Positions 34,990 to 43,577 are shown, counted from the stretch's first letter. The stretch: DNA of 64,000 nt from Iamia sp. SCSIO 61187 (GCF_019443745.1 NZ_CP050948.1:868001-932000); one strand, 5' to 3'. Program-made: numbers and translations. Notes: generated by a model from the letters alone, not told the origin.

Positions 34990-35112
34990 CCTTGGCAGGC
35001 CCTGGCAGGCCGCGACCCCGAGCGCGGCGAGCCCGGTGCGCCATCCGACCGTGGCCACGACCCAGGCGGTCAGCGGCGCGAACACGGTCGACGCGAGCCC
35101 ACCAGCGACCTA
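34990..35112 (-). pseudogene. Fragment of an MFS-type transporter
   Basis: The minus strand reads VAGGLASTVFAPLTAWVVAT then VGWRTGLAALGVAACQG, the pattern of a transmembrane segment and loop (GWRTGLA) of major facilitator transporters. There is no start, and both sides are out of frame, so this is a decayed remnant of about 40 codons between two intact genes. Confidence 0.4.
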
Positions 35113-35196
35113 GCTGTTGGCGAGTTCCACGAGCAGTTGACGGGTTCGAGCCAGACCTCGGTCGCTCCTGCTCGAAGGTGCCGGGCAGCCCGAGCT

Positions 35197-37323
35197 TCAT
35201 GGGCCGACCTTGACGGCTTCGACGATCTTCCAGTCGGGGCCGATGTGTTCCCAGCGGGTGCGGAGCTCAAGGGCGTCGGTGTCGTTGGCGTAGCGGACGT
35301 GGAACTCGACGGCGTCGCCGGCGGGTGTCTCGGAGAGGATCTCCCACTGGGTGGTCGACATCGGCGGGATGCTGCCGCCGGCCATGAGGTTCATGAAGAC
35401 GTTGCCGACGAAGTCGGCCATGAGGGCCTCGATGTCTCCGGCCTGGACGTGGTTGGCGTGGCGTTCCGCGGCCTGGCGGGCGGTGAGCTCGACGGGCTGC
35501 TCGCCTGGAGCGACGTGGAGGTGGTGGCAGCCGGTGAGGCCGCCGACGATCTCTTGGAGGTCGTCGAGGTGGTCCTCGTAAACGCCGCGCGGGGTGGTGC
35601 TGTGCTTGGTGCACAGGGCCGCCGCGGCGCCGACGGCGATGCCGTGCTGGCCGCCGTTGCCCATCAGCTTGGTGGTGGTGCCGGCGACCCGGGTGACGCT
35701 GATGTGCTTGCCGGCCATCATCAGGTTGGCGATGTTGGTGGAGTAGAGGCAGCGGAACGGGATGGCGTAGGGCTTGTTGTCCCGCACGTCCCACACCCAG
35801 TCCTTGAGCCTGAAGTCGTAGGCGCCCTCGCCGGGCTGGTTGGGGATGTGGATGCAGAACGCGCCGTCGTTGTTCACCACGGCGTCGGGGAACACCGTGT
35901 GGGCGCGGACGTCGTTCTCGGTGAGGATGTAGTCGCCCTTGTAGCGCCGGAACTCGCCCTGGGCGGGGACGAAGGCGAGCCAGTCGAACGCCAGGTTGGC
36001 GAAGGTGTCGGGCTCCATCTTCTTGACGTTCGAGAACGTGCCGTACAGGGCGCGCAGCAGGTAGTCACGGATGAGCTCGCCGTCGGTATAGAGGTCGAGC
36101 CACTGGCCGTACTCCCAGAAGTGGGTGGCCGGGAACGACTTCATGACCGGGAGGTTGTCGTCCTCGGCGGTCGCCTTGGTGAACTCGAAGGCCGCCCTCG
36201 CTTCGTCGCTGGCGGCGGGGCCCGGACCGTTCTCGGTGCCAGGTTCGACGAGCTGGCCGCTGAGGTTGGCGTAGTCCTTGGCGATCTCGGTGGCCCAGGG
36301 CACGTCGGGGAAGTCGACGGGTTCGTCGGCCATCTTCGTGCGGAAGAACAGCGTGTGACCGTGGTGCTCCTCGTCGCGCTCGGCTGGGGCGTAGTACTCG
36401 CCGTACTCGTCGCGGCCCTCCCGGCCGGTGAGGATCTCGGCACCGGCGAGGATGCCGAGGATGGCCTGCCCGGTGGTGTCGATGAAGACCGGGGCGACGA
36501 AGCGCGTCTCGCGCCCGGTGCGTCCCTCGCGCACGTCGATCGACACGATCCGGTCGCCGTCGGTCTGCACGGCCACCACGCGACGCTCCATGAAGACCCT
36601 TGCTGTCGGCTCGGCCTCGATGATCTGCCGGGCGACGATGTCGCCGTCGGCACTGCGCGCCGACAGCTCGGCGACGAGGCCGCCGTTCTCGCCCCGGGGG
36701 CTGAGGCCGATCTCCTTGCTCGAGTTGCCGCCCAGGACGGGCCGGTCCTGGATCAGCGCCACCGTGCAGCCCTGGCGGGCCGCGGTGAGAGTGGCGGTGC
36801 AGCCGGCGATGCCGCCGCCGACCACCACGACGTCGAACTCGCCGGCCGCCTCGGGCTCGGCTGGGAGGCCCCGCAGCTCCCGGCGCCACGCCCGAGCAGC
36901 CTCGTCGGCGCCTTCGACCGGCACTGTTCCGTCGCTGCTGAGGAAGATCGCGTCGCACCGCCCGTCGAAGCCGGTCAGGTCGTGCAGCACGAGCGTGGCG
37001 TCGCCCGCCGGGAGGGCGACGGTGGCGACCTGCGCCCACGACCAGTCCTGACCGTTTGCGCCGAGCTCGCCCCCGACCTGGGCGCCGTTGACCGACAGCG
37101 TGAAGCGTCCCGGGGAGTGCGACGGCACCCAGTCCTTTGCGCGCACCCACACCGCGTACTCGCCCGCTTCGGCGATGCGGACCACGGTGGTCGCGTCGGC
37201 GACCGGGACGCCGATGCCGTGGGCCAGCAGGTACGGCGAGCCCATCTGGACCTCGAACTGCGAGTCCATGACCCACCCGCCATAGGTGTCGAACGCTTCG
37301 GCTTCGATCAGGATCCCTGTCAT
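35197..37323 (-). CDS. Three-domain FAD-dependent oxidoreductase
   Basis: A 708-residue protein. Residues 1-145 look like a beta-sandwich carbohydrate-binding-type domain (YGGWVMDSQFEVQMGSPYLLAHG; WVRAKDWVPSHSPGRFTLSVNG). Residues about 163-580 are an FAD_oxidored domain (EFDVVVVGGGIAGCTATLTAARQGCTVALIQDRPVLGGNSS; VFIDTTGQAILG; IANLMMAGKHISVTRVAG; MGNGGQHGIAVGAAA). Residues about 615-708 form a SnoaL-like domain (ERHANHVQAGDIEALMADFVGN; VEFHVRYANDTDALELRTRW). The last domain is repeated as the separate gene across the divergent promoter. Substrate unknown. Confidence 0.8.
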   Translation of the reverse strand: MTGILIEAEAFDTYGGWVMDSQFEVQMGSPYLLAHGIGVPVADATTVVRIAEAGEYAVWVRAKDWVPSHSPGRFTLSVNGAQVGGELGANGQDWSWAQVATVALPAGDATLVLHDLTGFDGRCDAIFLSSDGTVPVEGADEAARAWRRELRGLPAEPEAAGEFDVVVVGGGIAGCTATLTAARQGCTVALIQDRPVLGGNSSKEIGLSPRGENGGLVAELSARSADGDIVARQIIEAEPTARVFMERRVVAVQTDGDRIVSIDVREGRTGRETRFVAPVFIDTTGQAILGILAGAEILTGREGRDEYGEYYAPAERDEEHHGHTLFFRTKMADEPVDFPDVPWATEIAKDYANLSGQLVEPGTENGPGPAASDEARAAFEFTKATAEDDNLPVMKSFPATHFWEYGQWLDLYTDGELIRDYLLRALYGTFSNVKKMEPDTFANLAFDWLAFVPAQGEFRRYKGDYILTENDVRAHTVFPDAVVNNDGAFCIHIPNQPGEGAYDFRLKDWVWDVRDNKPYAIPFRCLYSTNIANLMMAGKHISVTRVAGTTTKLMGNGGQHGIAVGAAAALCTKHSTTPRGVYEDHLDDLQEIVGGLTGCHHLHVAPGEQPVELTARQAAERHANHVQAGDIEALMADFVGNVFMNLMAGGSIPPMSTTQWEILSETPAGDAVEFHVRYANDTDALELRTRWEHIGPDWKIVEAVKVGP

Positions 37324-37343
37324 CCGGTTGTTCTAACAAACAT

Positions 37344-37359
37344 TTGCGTACGTATGCAA
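37344..37359. promoter_or_regulatory. Palindromic operator between FAD oxidoreductase and SnoaL-like gene
   Basis: TTGCGTACGTATGCAA is a 16-bp palindrome with one mismatched pair, lying 21 bp upstream of the FAD oxidoreductase start and 20 bp before the divergent small gene. A TetR gene is the third gene of the rightward operon, so the site is a good candidate for its operator controlling both directions. Confidence 0.6.
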
Positions 37360-37379
37360 GATGTGGTTCAGTGGCCGGC

Positions 37380-37673
37380 ATGACCGCACGAGCAACCGCC
37401 GAACGCCACGCCCAGGACGTCCTCGACGGGAACCTGGGCCGGATCATGGGTGACTTCGCCGGATCGGCGTTCACCCAGCTGATGGGCACCGGCGGCCCAC
37501 CGCAGCCGACCACGAAGTGGGAGATCCTCACCGAGACGCCCGTCGACGACGCCGTCGAGTTCCAGGTCCGCTACTCCAACGACGCCGGCGAGTCGCTCGA
37601 CCTGCAGACCACCTGGAGGCAGTTCGACGGCGGCGTGTGGAAGATCGTCGAAGCCAAGAAGGTCGGCGCATGA
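37380..37673 (+). CDS. Stand-alone SnoaL-like protein, paralogous to the C-terminus of the divergent FAD oxidoreductase
   Basis: A 97-residue protein: AERHAQDVLDGNLGRIMGDFAGSAFTQLMGTGG, WEILTETPVDDAVEFQVRYSN and WKIVEAKKVGA. It aligns end to end with the last 95 residues of the FAD oxidoreductase on the other strand (WEILSETPAGDAVEFHVRYAN, WKIVEAVKVGP). Probably the two act on the same pathway, or pair as dimers. ATG 37380; the end overlaps the desaturase start by ATGA. Confidence 0.75.
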   Translation: MTARATAERHAQDVLDGNLGRIMGDFAGSAFTQLMGTGGPPQPTTKWEILTETPVDDAVEFQVRYSNDAGESLDLQTTWRQFDGGVWKIVEAKKVGA

Positions 37674-38656
37674 CCGTCGCCGGGCAGGACGAGCGGGTGC
37701 CGGCTGCGCTGCGGGCCTCCCGCGCGCCGGCGTTGAGCGCCGAGGAGCAGGCCGTCGCCAAGCGGCTGTCGGGCGGCTTCGGGTGGCCCACCGTCGTGCT
37801 GACCGCCGCGCTCCTCAGCGTCGAGATCGGTGTCGTGGCGCTCTGGGCCGTCGGCGTCGTCCCGATGGCCATCGGGTTCGTCATCAACTCGTGGGTGTCC
37901 TACGCCTGGTACACGGTCCACCACGACGCCACCCACAAGGCGATCAGCGGCCGCAACCCCAAGCGCTTCTGGATCGAGAACCTGTGCGGCAACATCGCCG
38001 GCTACGCAATCCAGCTCGACTTCGGCAGCTACAGCGCCAACCACCTCAAGCACCACGCCCACACCAACACCCCCGCCGACCCCGACCTGGCGGTCAAGGG
38101 ACCGCTGTGGCAGATGCCGATCAAGTGGCTCGCCGCCACGATCTTCATGACCATCGGCGCGTTTCCCGGCGGCAACCGCCTCGTCGAGAAGCTGATGGCC
38201 AAGATGCTCCCGCCGGATGCCCCAGCCAGCTCGGACCGCGAGAAGGCGGCCCGAGCCCGGATGCGCCGGCTCACCCAGGTCGGCCTCGTGTTGCTCCTGG
38301 TGACGATCCCGCTCGGGTGGTTCTGGCCGGCGTTCCTGCTGCTGTGGTTGCCCGGTCGCGTCGGGATCCTGGCATTGATGATCCTCTTCCAGTGGCTACC
38401 GCACTTCCCCTTCGACCGCACCGACCGGTTCGGCGCAACGAGGATCAACCGGTTCCCCGGCTCCACCTGGCTTCTCCTGCAGCAGGACCGCCACCTGATC
38501 CACCACCTGTACCCAACGATCCCGTGGTATCGGTACCGAGCCGCGTTCCGCGAGCTCCGCCCGCTCCTCGAAGCGAACGGCGCGATCATCCAGGGCACCG
38601 GCACCCACCCCCATGTCCCGATTCAGCTGCGGGAGACTGCGCCCGCCACCACATGA
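37670..38656 (+). CDS. Membrane fatty acid desaturase-family protein
   Basis: A 328-residue membrane diiron protein. Histidine boxes: HHDATHKAISG (near residue 80), HLKHHAHTNTP (near 121) and HLIHHLYPTIPWYR (near 275), as in fatty acid desaturases and carotenoid/sterol hydroxylases. Hydrophobic segments occur at about 38-72 and 200-245. The shared HHLYPTIPWYRYRAAF end is common in desaturases of actinobacteria. Coupled by ATGA to the SnoaL-like gene; the TetR regulator follows. Substrate is open. Confidence 0.85.
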   Translation: MTVAGQDERVPAALRASRAPALSAEEQAVAKRLSGGFGWPTVVLTAALLSVEIGVVALWAVGVVPMAIGFVINSWVSYAWYTVHHDATHKAISGRNPKRFWIENLCGNIAGYAIQLDFGSYSANHLKHHAHTNTPADPDLAVKGPLWQMPIKWLAATIFMTIGAFPGGNRLVEKLMAKMLPPDAPASSDREKAARARMRRLTQVGLVLLLVTIPLGWFWPAFLLLWLPGRVGILALMILFQWLPHFPFDRTDRFGATRINRFPGSTWLLLQQDRHLIHHLYPTIPWYRYRAAFRELRPLLEANGAIIQGTGTHPHVPIQLRETAPATT

Positions 38657-38678
38657 TGCACACCTTGGAAACCAACCC

Positions 38679-39275
38679 ATGAGCACCGCTGAGACGTCGA
38701 CCCGCCGCACCCAAGCCGACCGCACCGCGACGACGCGGGCGGCGCTCGCCGATGCCGCGACCGAGGTGCTCATCGAGCGCGGCTGGGCTGCCGTCACCGC
38801 CATCGAGGTGTGCAACCGCGCCGGCGTGACCCGCGGCGCGTTCCACCACCACTACGACAGCCTCCCCGAGCTCCTCGCCGACGCCCTGCGCCGCCTCTAC
38901 GCCACCTTCGTCACGAGGAAGCGCCCGACCGTCACCGACCTCCCAAGCCTGATCGACGGCACCTGGGCCATCGTCGGCCAGCCGCGCTTCAAGGCCGTGC
39001 TCGAGGCCTGGTTGGCCATGGCGAACGACCCGACGCTCCGGGCCGAGATCGGCCCCGTCGTCGTTGAGTTCGCCAGCCTCGTCAACCCCGAGGGCAAGGA
39101 GTCGCCGATCCTCGTCGACGCAGCCCACCGCGACTACTACCTTATGGCCCGCGAGACCATGCTCGGCCTGGCGCTCGGCCGCGCCACGAACGGCGGCAAG
39201 CCGCTCGGCCACGAGAAGGCCGTCCTCGATGTCCTCCGTGCCGGCGCATCCAACGTCGGTCAGCAACAGCCCTGA
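38679..39275 (+). CDS. TetR/AcrR-family transcriptional regulator
   Basis: A 198-residue regulator. TRAALADAATEVLIERGWAAVTAIEVCNRAGVTRGAFHHHYDSLPELLADAL is the HTH domain. Third gene of the SnoaL-desaturase-TetR set, 22 bp after the desaturase stop. The palindrome at 37344 is the likely binding site. It is the last gene before the right att repeat of element 1. Confidence 0.85.
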   Translation: MSTAETSTRRTQADRTATTRAALADAATEVLIERGWAAVTAIEVCNRAGVTRGAFHHHYDSLPELLADALRRLYATFVTRKRPTVTDLPSLIDGTWAIVGQPRFKAVLEAWLAMANDPTLRAEIGPVVVEFASLVNPEGKESPILVDAAHRDYYLMARETMLGLALGRATNGGKPLGHEKAVLDVLRAGASNVGQQQP

Positions 39276-39438
39276 CGGAGGACGATGGAGACGACTTCCG
39301 CTGGGACGCCGTCCGGGTCGCGTGTGCGCCCCGAAGGTCAGGACTCGGGTGAGCGACCCCAGGAGTCTGGCCAGTCCTGAACCGCTTCCGGCGAGGCGGT
39401 TCAGCAGGCCCCGTCGAAGCGCGTCGATGCCAAGACCC

Positions 39439-39458
39439 TTCTACTGTTCCTTCTACTG
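39439..39458 (+). promoter_or_regulatory. Predicted arm-type sites at the right end of element 1
   Basis: TTCTACTG occurs at 39439 and 39451 (12 bp apart), matching the TTCTACAC pair beside integrase 1 at six of eight bases. It lies 112 bp before the att core. The following GGTACGGGTT repeats may also belong to the site. Confidence 0.42.
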
Positions 39459-39569
39459 TGCGGCGCGGTACGAGGGGTACGGGTTGGCACGACCGGCGTA
39501 GGCTGGGCGACGAAACGCCAGCTCAAGGGCACTATCTGGTACGCAGTGGTACGGGTTGAGATCCTGATC

Positions 39570-39618
39570 GCTCATAACCCGAAGGTCGCAGGTTCAAATC
39601 CTGCCCCCGCCACCAACT
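39570..39618 (+). repeat. att core copy 2 (tRNA-fMet 3' half)
   Basis: An exact 49-bp copy of 4884-4932, without the 5' half of the tRNA, so it is not a tRNA gene. Marks the right end of element 1 and the left end of element 2. Confidence 0.88.
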
Positions 39619-39630
39619 GAATGTGCTGGT

Positions 39631-39658
39631 CAGGCCCCACTTCTCGGAGTGGGGCCTG
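39631..39658 (+). terminator. Perfect hairpin after att copy 2
   Basis: CAGGCCCCAC (39631-39640) and GTGGGGCCTG (39649-39658) give a 10-bp perfect stem with an 8-nt loop. It would end transcription of a tRNA restored at this site and could insulate the integrase. No T-run. Confidence 0.6.
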
Positions 39659-39676
39659 CTGCTTGTCCGGGGTGGC

Positions 39677-39761
39677 GTCTACCGGGTGGTCTACCGGCTT
39701 GGCGCCCGCCGCCCCCGTGACCTGCGCCTTCGCCGTGCCTCGGCCGGTAGACGTCTACCGG
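39677..39761. promoter_or_regulatory. Predicted arm-type sites of integrase 2 (GTCTACCGG repeats)
   Basis: GTCTACCGG occurs at 39677, 39689 and 39753; the last is half of a perfect 18-bp palindrome CCGGTAGACGTCTACCGG (39744-39761) that contains the integrase 2 stop codon. The same motif recurs at 47070 and 47103 beyond att copy 3. It differs from the TTCTACAC motif of integrases 1 and 3, consistent with a separate specificity. Confidence 0.5.
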
Positions 39762-40897
39762 CTGTGGGCGGCGGCGAGCAGGGCTGCGAACTGCTGCGCC
39801 GCGGCTGCGCTCATGCCGGGAAGCAGGTGCTGGTAGGTGTGGATGGTGAACGCGACGTTGGCGTGGCCGAGCCGTTCGCTCACCACCTTCACCGGCACGC
39901 CGTCCATGATCAGCAGCGAGGCGTGGGTGTGGCGCAGGTCGTGGAACCTGATCCGGGTCAGATCGGGCATCGACCGCTGGAGCCGGTTGAACAGCTGGCT
40001 GAGCGACTCGGGGTTCACGTGCCGGCCGGTGGTGTTGAGGAACATCCAGTCGTCGGCGCCGTGCGGTAGTCCTTCGCGGGAGAGTCGTCTCCGCCACCGG
40101 GCGAGCACGTCGATGGTGGCGTCGTCGAGGTCGATGCAGCGTCGGCTGGTGCGGGTCTTGACGGGGAACTCGACGGGCTGGCCGGCGAGGCTCTGGAGGG
40201 TGCGGCTGGTCGAGAGGCGCTGGTTGGCCCGGTCCAGGTCGGACCAACGAAGCCCCGCGACCTCACCGCGGCGCATGCCGGTGCAGGCGGTGAGGTGCAG
40301 CGCCGGGTAGAGGCGGTGGTTCTTCGCCGAGCCCAGGAACGACGCCAGTTCCGCGGCGTGCCAGGACCGGGGGACGGTGCGGGTCTGGCGCTTGTGGCGG
40401 GCGTTGGTTGCCTGGGCGACGTTGGTGTCGACGAGCTGGCGACGACGGGCGAGGTCGAGCGCGGAGCGCACGATGATGTGGACCTCGTGCACGGTCTTGG
40501 GAGCGAGACCGGTGCCGTCGCGGCCGCCGGTGGTGGCGAGCTGGTCGTAGAGCCCGTCGAGGTGGTCAGCCCGCAGACGACGGAGCGGAACGTGGCCGAT
40601 CGCAGGGTTGATGTAGCGGTCGACGAACCACGTGTAGCGGTAGGCGGTGGAGGCGCGGACGTGGCGGCGCTTGGTGGGCAGCCACGTGTCGACGAGGAAC
40701 TCGCCGAGGTGCACCGGCCCGCCTCGCAGGGGCGCTGACCCGGCGGCGTCGCGCTCGATGCGGGCGGCCATCGTCTCGGCGTCGTGGCGGTCCCGGCCGG
40801 CGGGATGCCATCGGCGGCGTTCCCGCCCGGTGAGGGGGTCGAGGCCGTCGTAGGCGACGACGTAGAAGCGGTCCTTGCGTTCGATGATGTAGGCCAT
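39755..40897 (-). CDS. Tyrosine recombinase/integrase of element 2
   Basis: A 380-residue integrase. The arm-binding domain is AYIIERKDRFYVVAYDGLDPLTGRERRRW; the core-binding domain spans about 70-170; the catalytic residues are Arg in CTGMRRGEVAGLRW, His-x-x-Arg in FHDLRHTHASLL and Tyr in HTYQHLLPGM. ATG 40897 is preferred over the longer frame (to 40969). Its C-terminus points to att copy 2, opposite in orientation to integrases 1 and 3, and it is clearly divergent from them. Confidence 0.92.
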   Translation of the reverse strand: MAYIIERKDRFYVVAYDGLDPLTGRERRRWHPAGRDRHDAETMAARIERDAAGSAPLRGGPVHLGEFLVDTWLPTKRRHVRASTAYRYTWFVDRYINPAIGHVPLRRLRADHLDGLYDQLATTGGRDGTGLAPKTVHEVHIIVRSALDLARRRQLVDTNVAQATNARHKRQTRTVPRSWHAAELASFLGSAKNHRLYPALHLTACTGMRRGEVAGLRWSDLDRANQRLSTSRTLQSLAGQPVEFPVKTRTSRRCIDLDDATIDVLARWRRRLSREGLPHGADDWMFLNTTGRHVNPESLSQLFNRLQRSMPDLTRIRFHDLRHTHASLLIMDGVPVKVVSERLGHANVAFTIHTYQHLLPGMSAAAAQQFAALLAAAHSR

Positions 40898-41018
40898 CGC
40901 AGCAGCGTGGAAGCGTGACCACTTCGGAACCAACCCGACGAGCTTCGTGGAGCCAGAGCGGTTCGACACTGATGTCTTCGGCCTTCTTCGGGTGGGACTG
41001 GTGCGATTCTGCTGGGTG

Positions 41019-41843
41019 TCAGGCCGGTTGAGTGGAGGAGTCGAAGCGGTAGCTGGATGCGGTCACCGAGCCGAAGAAGGTGTTCTCGTGGTAGGTCCGC
41101 ACCGCCCGGTCGTTCTCGGCGGCGCCGACGGCGAGCATCAGTGGGATGAAGTGGTCTTCGGTGGGGTGAGCGACCCGGGCGCTCGGGGCCTGCTCCCACG
41201 CCAGCAGGGCGGCGGTGCGTTGTTCCGGGTCGGCGGCCAGGGCGTCTCCGAGCCACTTGTCGAAGTCCGCCGACGGCTGCTGGGCGTCGGCGCCCATGCG
41301 GCCGAGGTTGTGGTACGAGAGGCCGCTGCCGATGATCACCACTCCCTCGTCGCGCAGCGGGGCCAGGGCCCGTCCGGCGGCGAGGTGCGCAGCGGGGTCG
41401 TAGCCGTGTCGGAGCGAGAGCTGCAGGACGGGGACGTCCGCGTCGGGGTAGGCGACGTAGAGCGGAGCGAAGACGCCGTGGTCGAAGCCCCTGTGTGAGT
41501 CCTGGCGGACCGGGATCCCCGCCTCGGCGAGCAACTCGGTCACGCGGGTGGCGACCTCCGGTGAGCCGGGGGCCGGGTACTGGATGCGGTAGGTGAAGTC
41601 GGGGAAGCCGCCGTAGTCATAGAGCATCGGCGGGTTGGGACCGGTCTGCACCGTGAACTCCGGCGCCTCCCAATGGCCCGACACCATCAGGATCGCTCGG
41701 GGCGGTGCGCCGAGCTCTCCGGGTATTGCTCGGAGCGACCGCTCGAGGGGGCCGAGGTCGCCGGGCATGAGGTCCTTGATCCAGGGCCACGGACCACCGC
41801 CGTGGGAGATGAAGTAGGTCGGCATTCGCACTGTGTCGGTCAT
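41019..41843 (-). CDS. LigB-type extradiol ring-cleavage dioxygenase (DODA-like)
   Basis: A 274-residue class III extradiol dioxygenase of the 4,5-DOPA dioxygenase group. YFISHGGGPWPWI gives the first metal His; HWEAPEFTVQTG, HRGFDHGVFAPLYVAYPDADVPVLQLSL and VVIIGSGLSYHNLG supply further His residues typical of the family; HPTEDHFIPLML is the C-terminal signature. It opens a catechol-type ring using non-haem iron or zinc. The physiological substrate in actinobacteria is unclear. Neighbours are an HxlR regulator and an NmrA-like oxidoreductase. Confidence 0.88.
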   Translation of the reverse strand: MTDTVRMPTYFISHGGGPWPWIKDLMPGDLGPLERSLRAIPGELGAPPRAILMVSGHWEAPEFTVQTGPNPPMLYDYGGFPDFTYRIQYPAPGSPEVATRVTELLAEAGIPVRQDSHRGFDHGVFAPLYVAYPDADVPVLQLSLRHGYDPAAHLAAGRALAPLRDEGVVIIGSGLSYHNLGRMGADAQQPSADFDKWLGDALAADPEQRTAALLAWEQAPSARVAHPTEDHFIPLMLAVGAAENDRAVRTYHENTFFGSVTASSYRFDSSTQPA

Positions 41844-41929
41844 GTCAGGGGTTCTCGCTCATCTGGTCGGGGGCCGCAGGTGCGGGCGTCGGGTCGTTCC
41901 ATCTCGTCGAACCCGGGCTGGGCGGCCAG

Positions 41930-42295
41930 TCAGCCGACGATGTCGGCGGCGTGGTCGAGTATCCAGTGGACGAGCGGCTTGAGGTGGGCGACGAGGTCGT
42001 CGCCGAGAGGGGTCAGGCTGTACTCGACGTGGGGCGGGATGACGTCCATCGACTCCCGAAGAACAAAGCCGTCGCCCTCGAGGGTGCGCAGGGTCTGAGC
42101 CAGCATCTTCTCGCTGACACCCTCGACCGTCCGACGCAGCTCGCCCCAACGCAGGGTGCGGCCGTCGAGGGCCACGAGCACCAGCACGCCCCACTTGCTG
42201 GTGACGTGGTCGAGCACGACGCGGCCTGGACAGCTGGGGTCGAAGGCGCCTTCAGGGGCATCGGGCAGCAGAACGGCGGTGGTCGATGGAGCCAT
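41930..42295 (-). CDS. HxlR-family winged-helix regulator
   Basis: A 121-residue regulator: CPGRVVLDHVTSKWGVLVLVALDGRTLRWGELRRTVEGVSEKMLAQTLRTLEGDGFVLRE is the complete HxlR winged helix with a conserved early Cys (SCPGR). HxlR proteins often sense redox stress or aldehydes through this Cys. Divergent from the NmrA-like gene, with an inverted repeat between; this pair is a recurring arrangement (as with QorB/YtfG-type genes). Confidence 0.88.
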   Translation of the reverse strand: MAPSTTAVLLPDAPEGAFDPSCPGRVVLDHVTSKWGVLVLVALDGRTLRWGELRRTVEGVSEKMLAQTLRTLEGDGFVLRESMDVIPPHVEYSLTPLGDDLVAHLKPLVHWILDHAADIVG

Positions 42296-42327
42296 GCAAC
42301 CAGGCTACCCGATACTAACCAAGAAGT

Positions 42328-42355
42328 GGGTACGTGTGATTTGGACTGTGTACCC
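42328..42355. promoter_or_regulatory. Probable HxlR operator
   Basis: GGGTAC (42328-42333) and GTACCC (42350-42355) form an inverted repeat with 16-bp spacing in the divergent region. The related half GTACC follows at 42356. The spacing and the AT-richer middle (GTGTGATTTGG) suit an HxlR dimer. Confidence 0.5.
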
Positions 42356-42408
42356 GTACCCTCAGGTGAAGCGCCGCCGTGGCGCCCGCCACCCGAGGAG
42401 ACCACCCC

Positions 42409-43311
42409 ATGTCCACCACCAGTGCAGCCAACCCGAACGGCTCCATCGTCATCGTCGGAGCCACCGGCCACCTGGGGCGCCTCGTCGTCGAGGACCTCCT
42501 CGACTCGGGGGTCGATGCCGGCAGGATCGTCGCCACCGGCCGTAACACCGACAAGCTCGCCGACCTGGCCGAGCGAGGCGTCAAGGTCCGCCGACTCGAC
42601 TTCGACGACCCCGAGACGCTCGACGGCGCCTTCTCGGCCGGTGACCGGGTCCTGCTCGTGTCGGGCAGCGACGTCGGTCAGCGCCAGCGTCAGCACCAAG
42701 GGGTCATCGACGCCGCCGTCGCAGCCGGCGTCGCGCAGCTCGCCTACACGAGCGGGCCGAAGGCCGATACCACCCCCATGATCCTGGCAACCGACCACCG
42801 CTTGACCGAGGAAGGCATCAAGGCATCAGGCGTGCCAGCCACGATCCTGCGCAACGGCTGGTACTTCGAGAACTACACCGACCAGCTCGGCACCTACCTC
42901 GAGCACGGCGCCATCCTCAACAGCGCGGGCGACGCCCGGATCAGCGCAGCCTCCCGCGCCGACTTCGCCGCAGCCGCGGCAGCCGTGCTCACCGGACCGG
43001 TCGGCGACCACGTCGGGCGCGTCTACGAACTCGGGGGTGATACGGCAATCACGCTCACCGACCTCGCCGCCGCGATCACCGCCGCCACCGGCCAGACCGT
43101 CGTCTCCGCCAACCTGCCTCCGGCCGAGCACCTCGCTGCACTCGTGGGCGCCGGAGTGCCCGAGGCTTTCGCCGGAATCCTGGTCGACGTCGATCAGGCC
43201 GCCGCCGCCGGGGCGCTCGAGGTCGAAGGCCACGCGCTCAGCACCCTCATCGGACGACCCACGACATCGCTCGCCGATGCCGTCGCCGCCGCAACAACAG
43301 CAAACACCTGA
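42409..43311 (+). CDS. NmrA-like NAD(P)-binding quinone oxidoreductase family protein
   Basis: A 300-residue atypical SDR. SIVIVGATGHLGRLVVEDLLDSG is the nucleotide-binding motif; RIVATGRNTDKLADLAERGVKVRRLDFDD, LAYTSGPKADTT and ATILRNGWYFENYTDQL are typical of the QOR2/NmrA group. ATG 42409 follows GAGGAG. It reduces quinones in known relatives. Probably repressed by the divergent HxlR protein. Last ordinary metabolic gene of element 2. Confidence 0.87.
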   Translation: MSTTSAANPNGSIVIVGATGHLGRLVVEDLLDSGVDAGRIVATGRNTDKLADLAERGVKVRRLDFDDPETLDGAFSAGDRVLLVSGSDVGQRQRQHQGVIDAAVAAGVAQLAYTSGPKADTTPMILATDHRLTEEGIKASGVPATILRNGWYFENYTDQLGTYLEHGAILNSAGDARISAASRADFAAAAAAVLTGPVGDHVGRVYELGGDTAITLTDLAAAITAATGQTVVSANLPPAEHLAALVGAGVPEAFAGILVDVDQAAAAGALEVEGHALSTLIGRPTTSLADAVAAATTANT

Positions 43312-43525
43312 CACACACAAAGCTCTCGTCAACACGTCGGATCGCCCATGGACACCGTCCCCACACTGTGGCGACGCAACGAGAAGCGGCCGCGCCCAGC
43401 CGATGAGGCCGCCGGGCTGCTCGAACAGGCCGGCGGCTCCCGCCTGACTGTGGATGGGCTCCGTCGATTCGGAGTCCTCGCCATGGAGAGCTACCCGTCG
43501 ATCCCCGGCTCTGACCGAACAGGCT

Positions 43526-43557
43526 ATGCGATGATCGCTCTTGTGCGATCATCGCAT
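43526..43557. promoter_or_regulatory. Palindromic operator of the toxin-antitoxin operon
   Basis: ATGCGATGATCGC (43526-43538) and GCGATCATCGCAT (43545-43557) are a perfect 13-bp inverted repeat with a 6-bp spacer, followed by a half-site TGCGATA that may be the -10 region. It ends 20 bp before the toxin start. Such sites are bound by the HTH antitoxin in HigBA/RelBE-like operons. Confidence 0.68.
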
Positions 43558-43577
43558 TGATGCGATAGTGTCCGCGT

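Noticed and set aside
39570-39618. Possible second and third tRNA genes at 39.57 and 46.97 kb
   Set aside because: Only the 3' half is present; the D arm and 5' acceptor strand are missing, so they are att repeats.
43348-43560. 70-codon open frame before the toxin gene
   Set aside because: Its last codons run through the palindromic operator, it has no ribosome site, and its composition is unremarkable.
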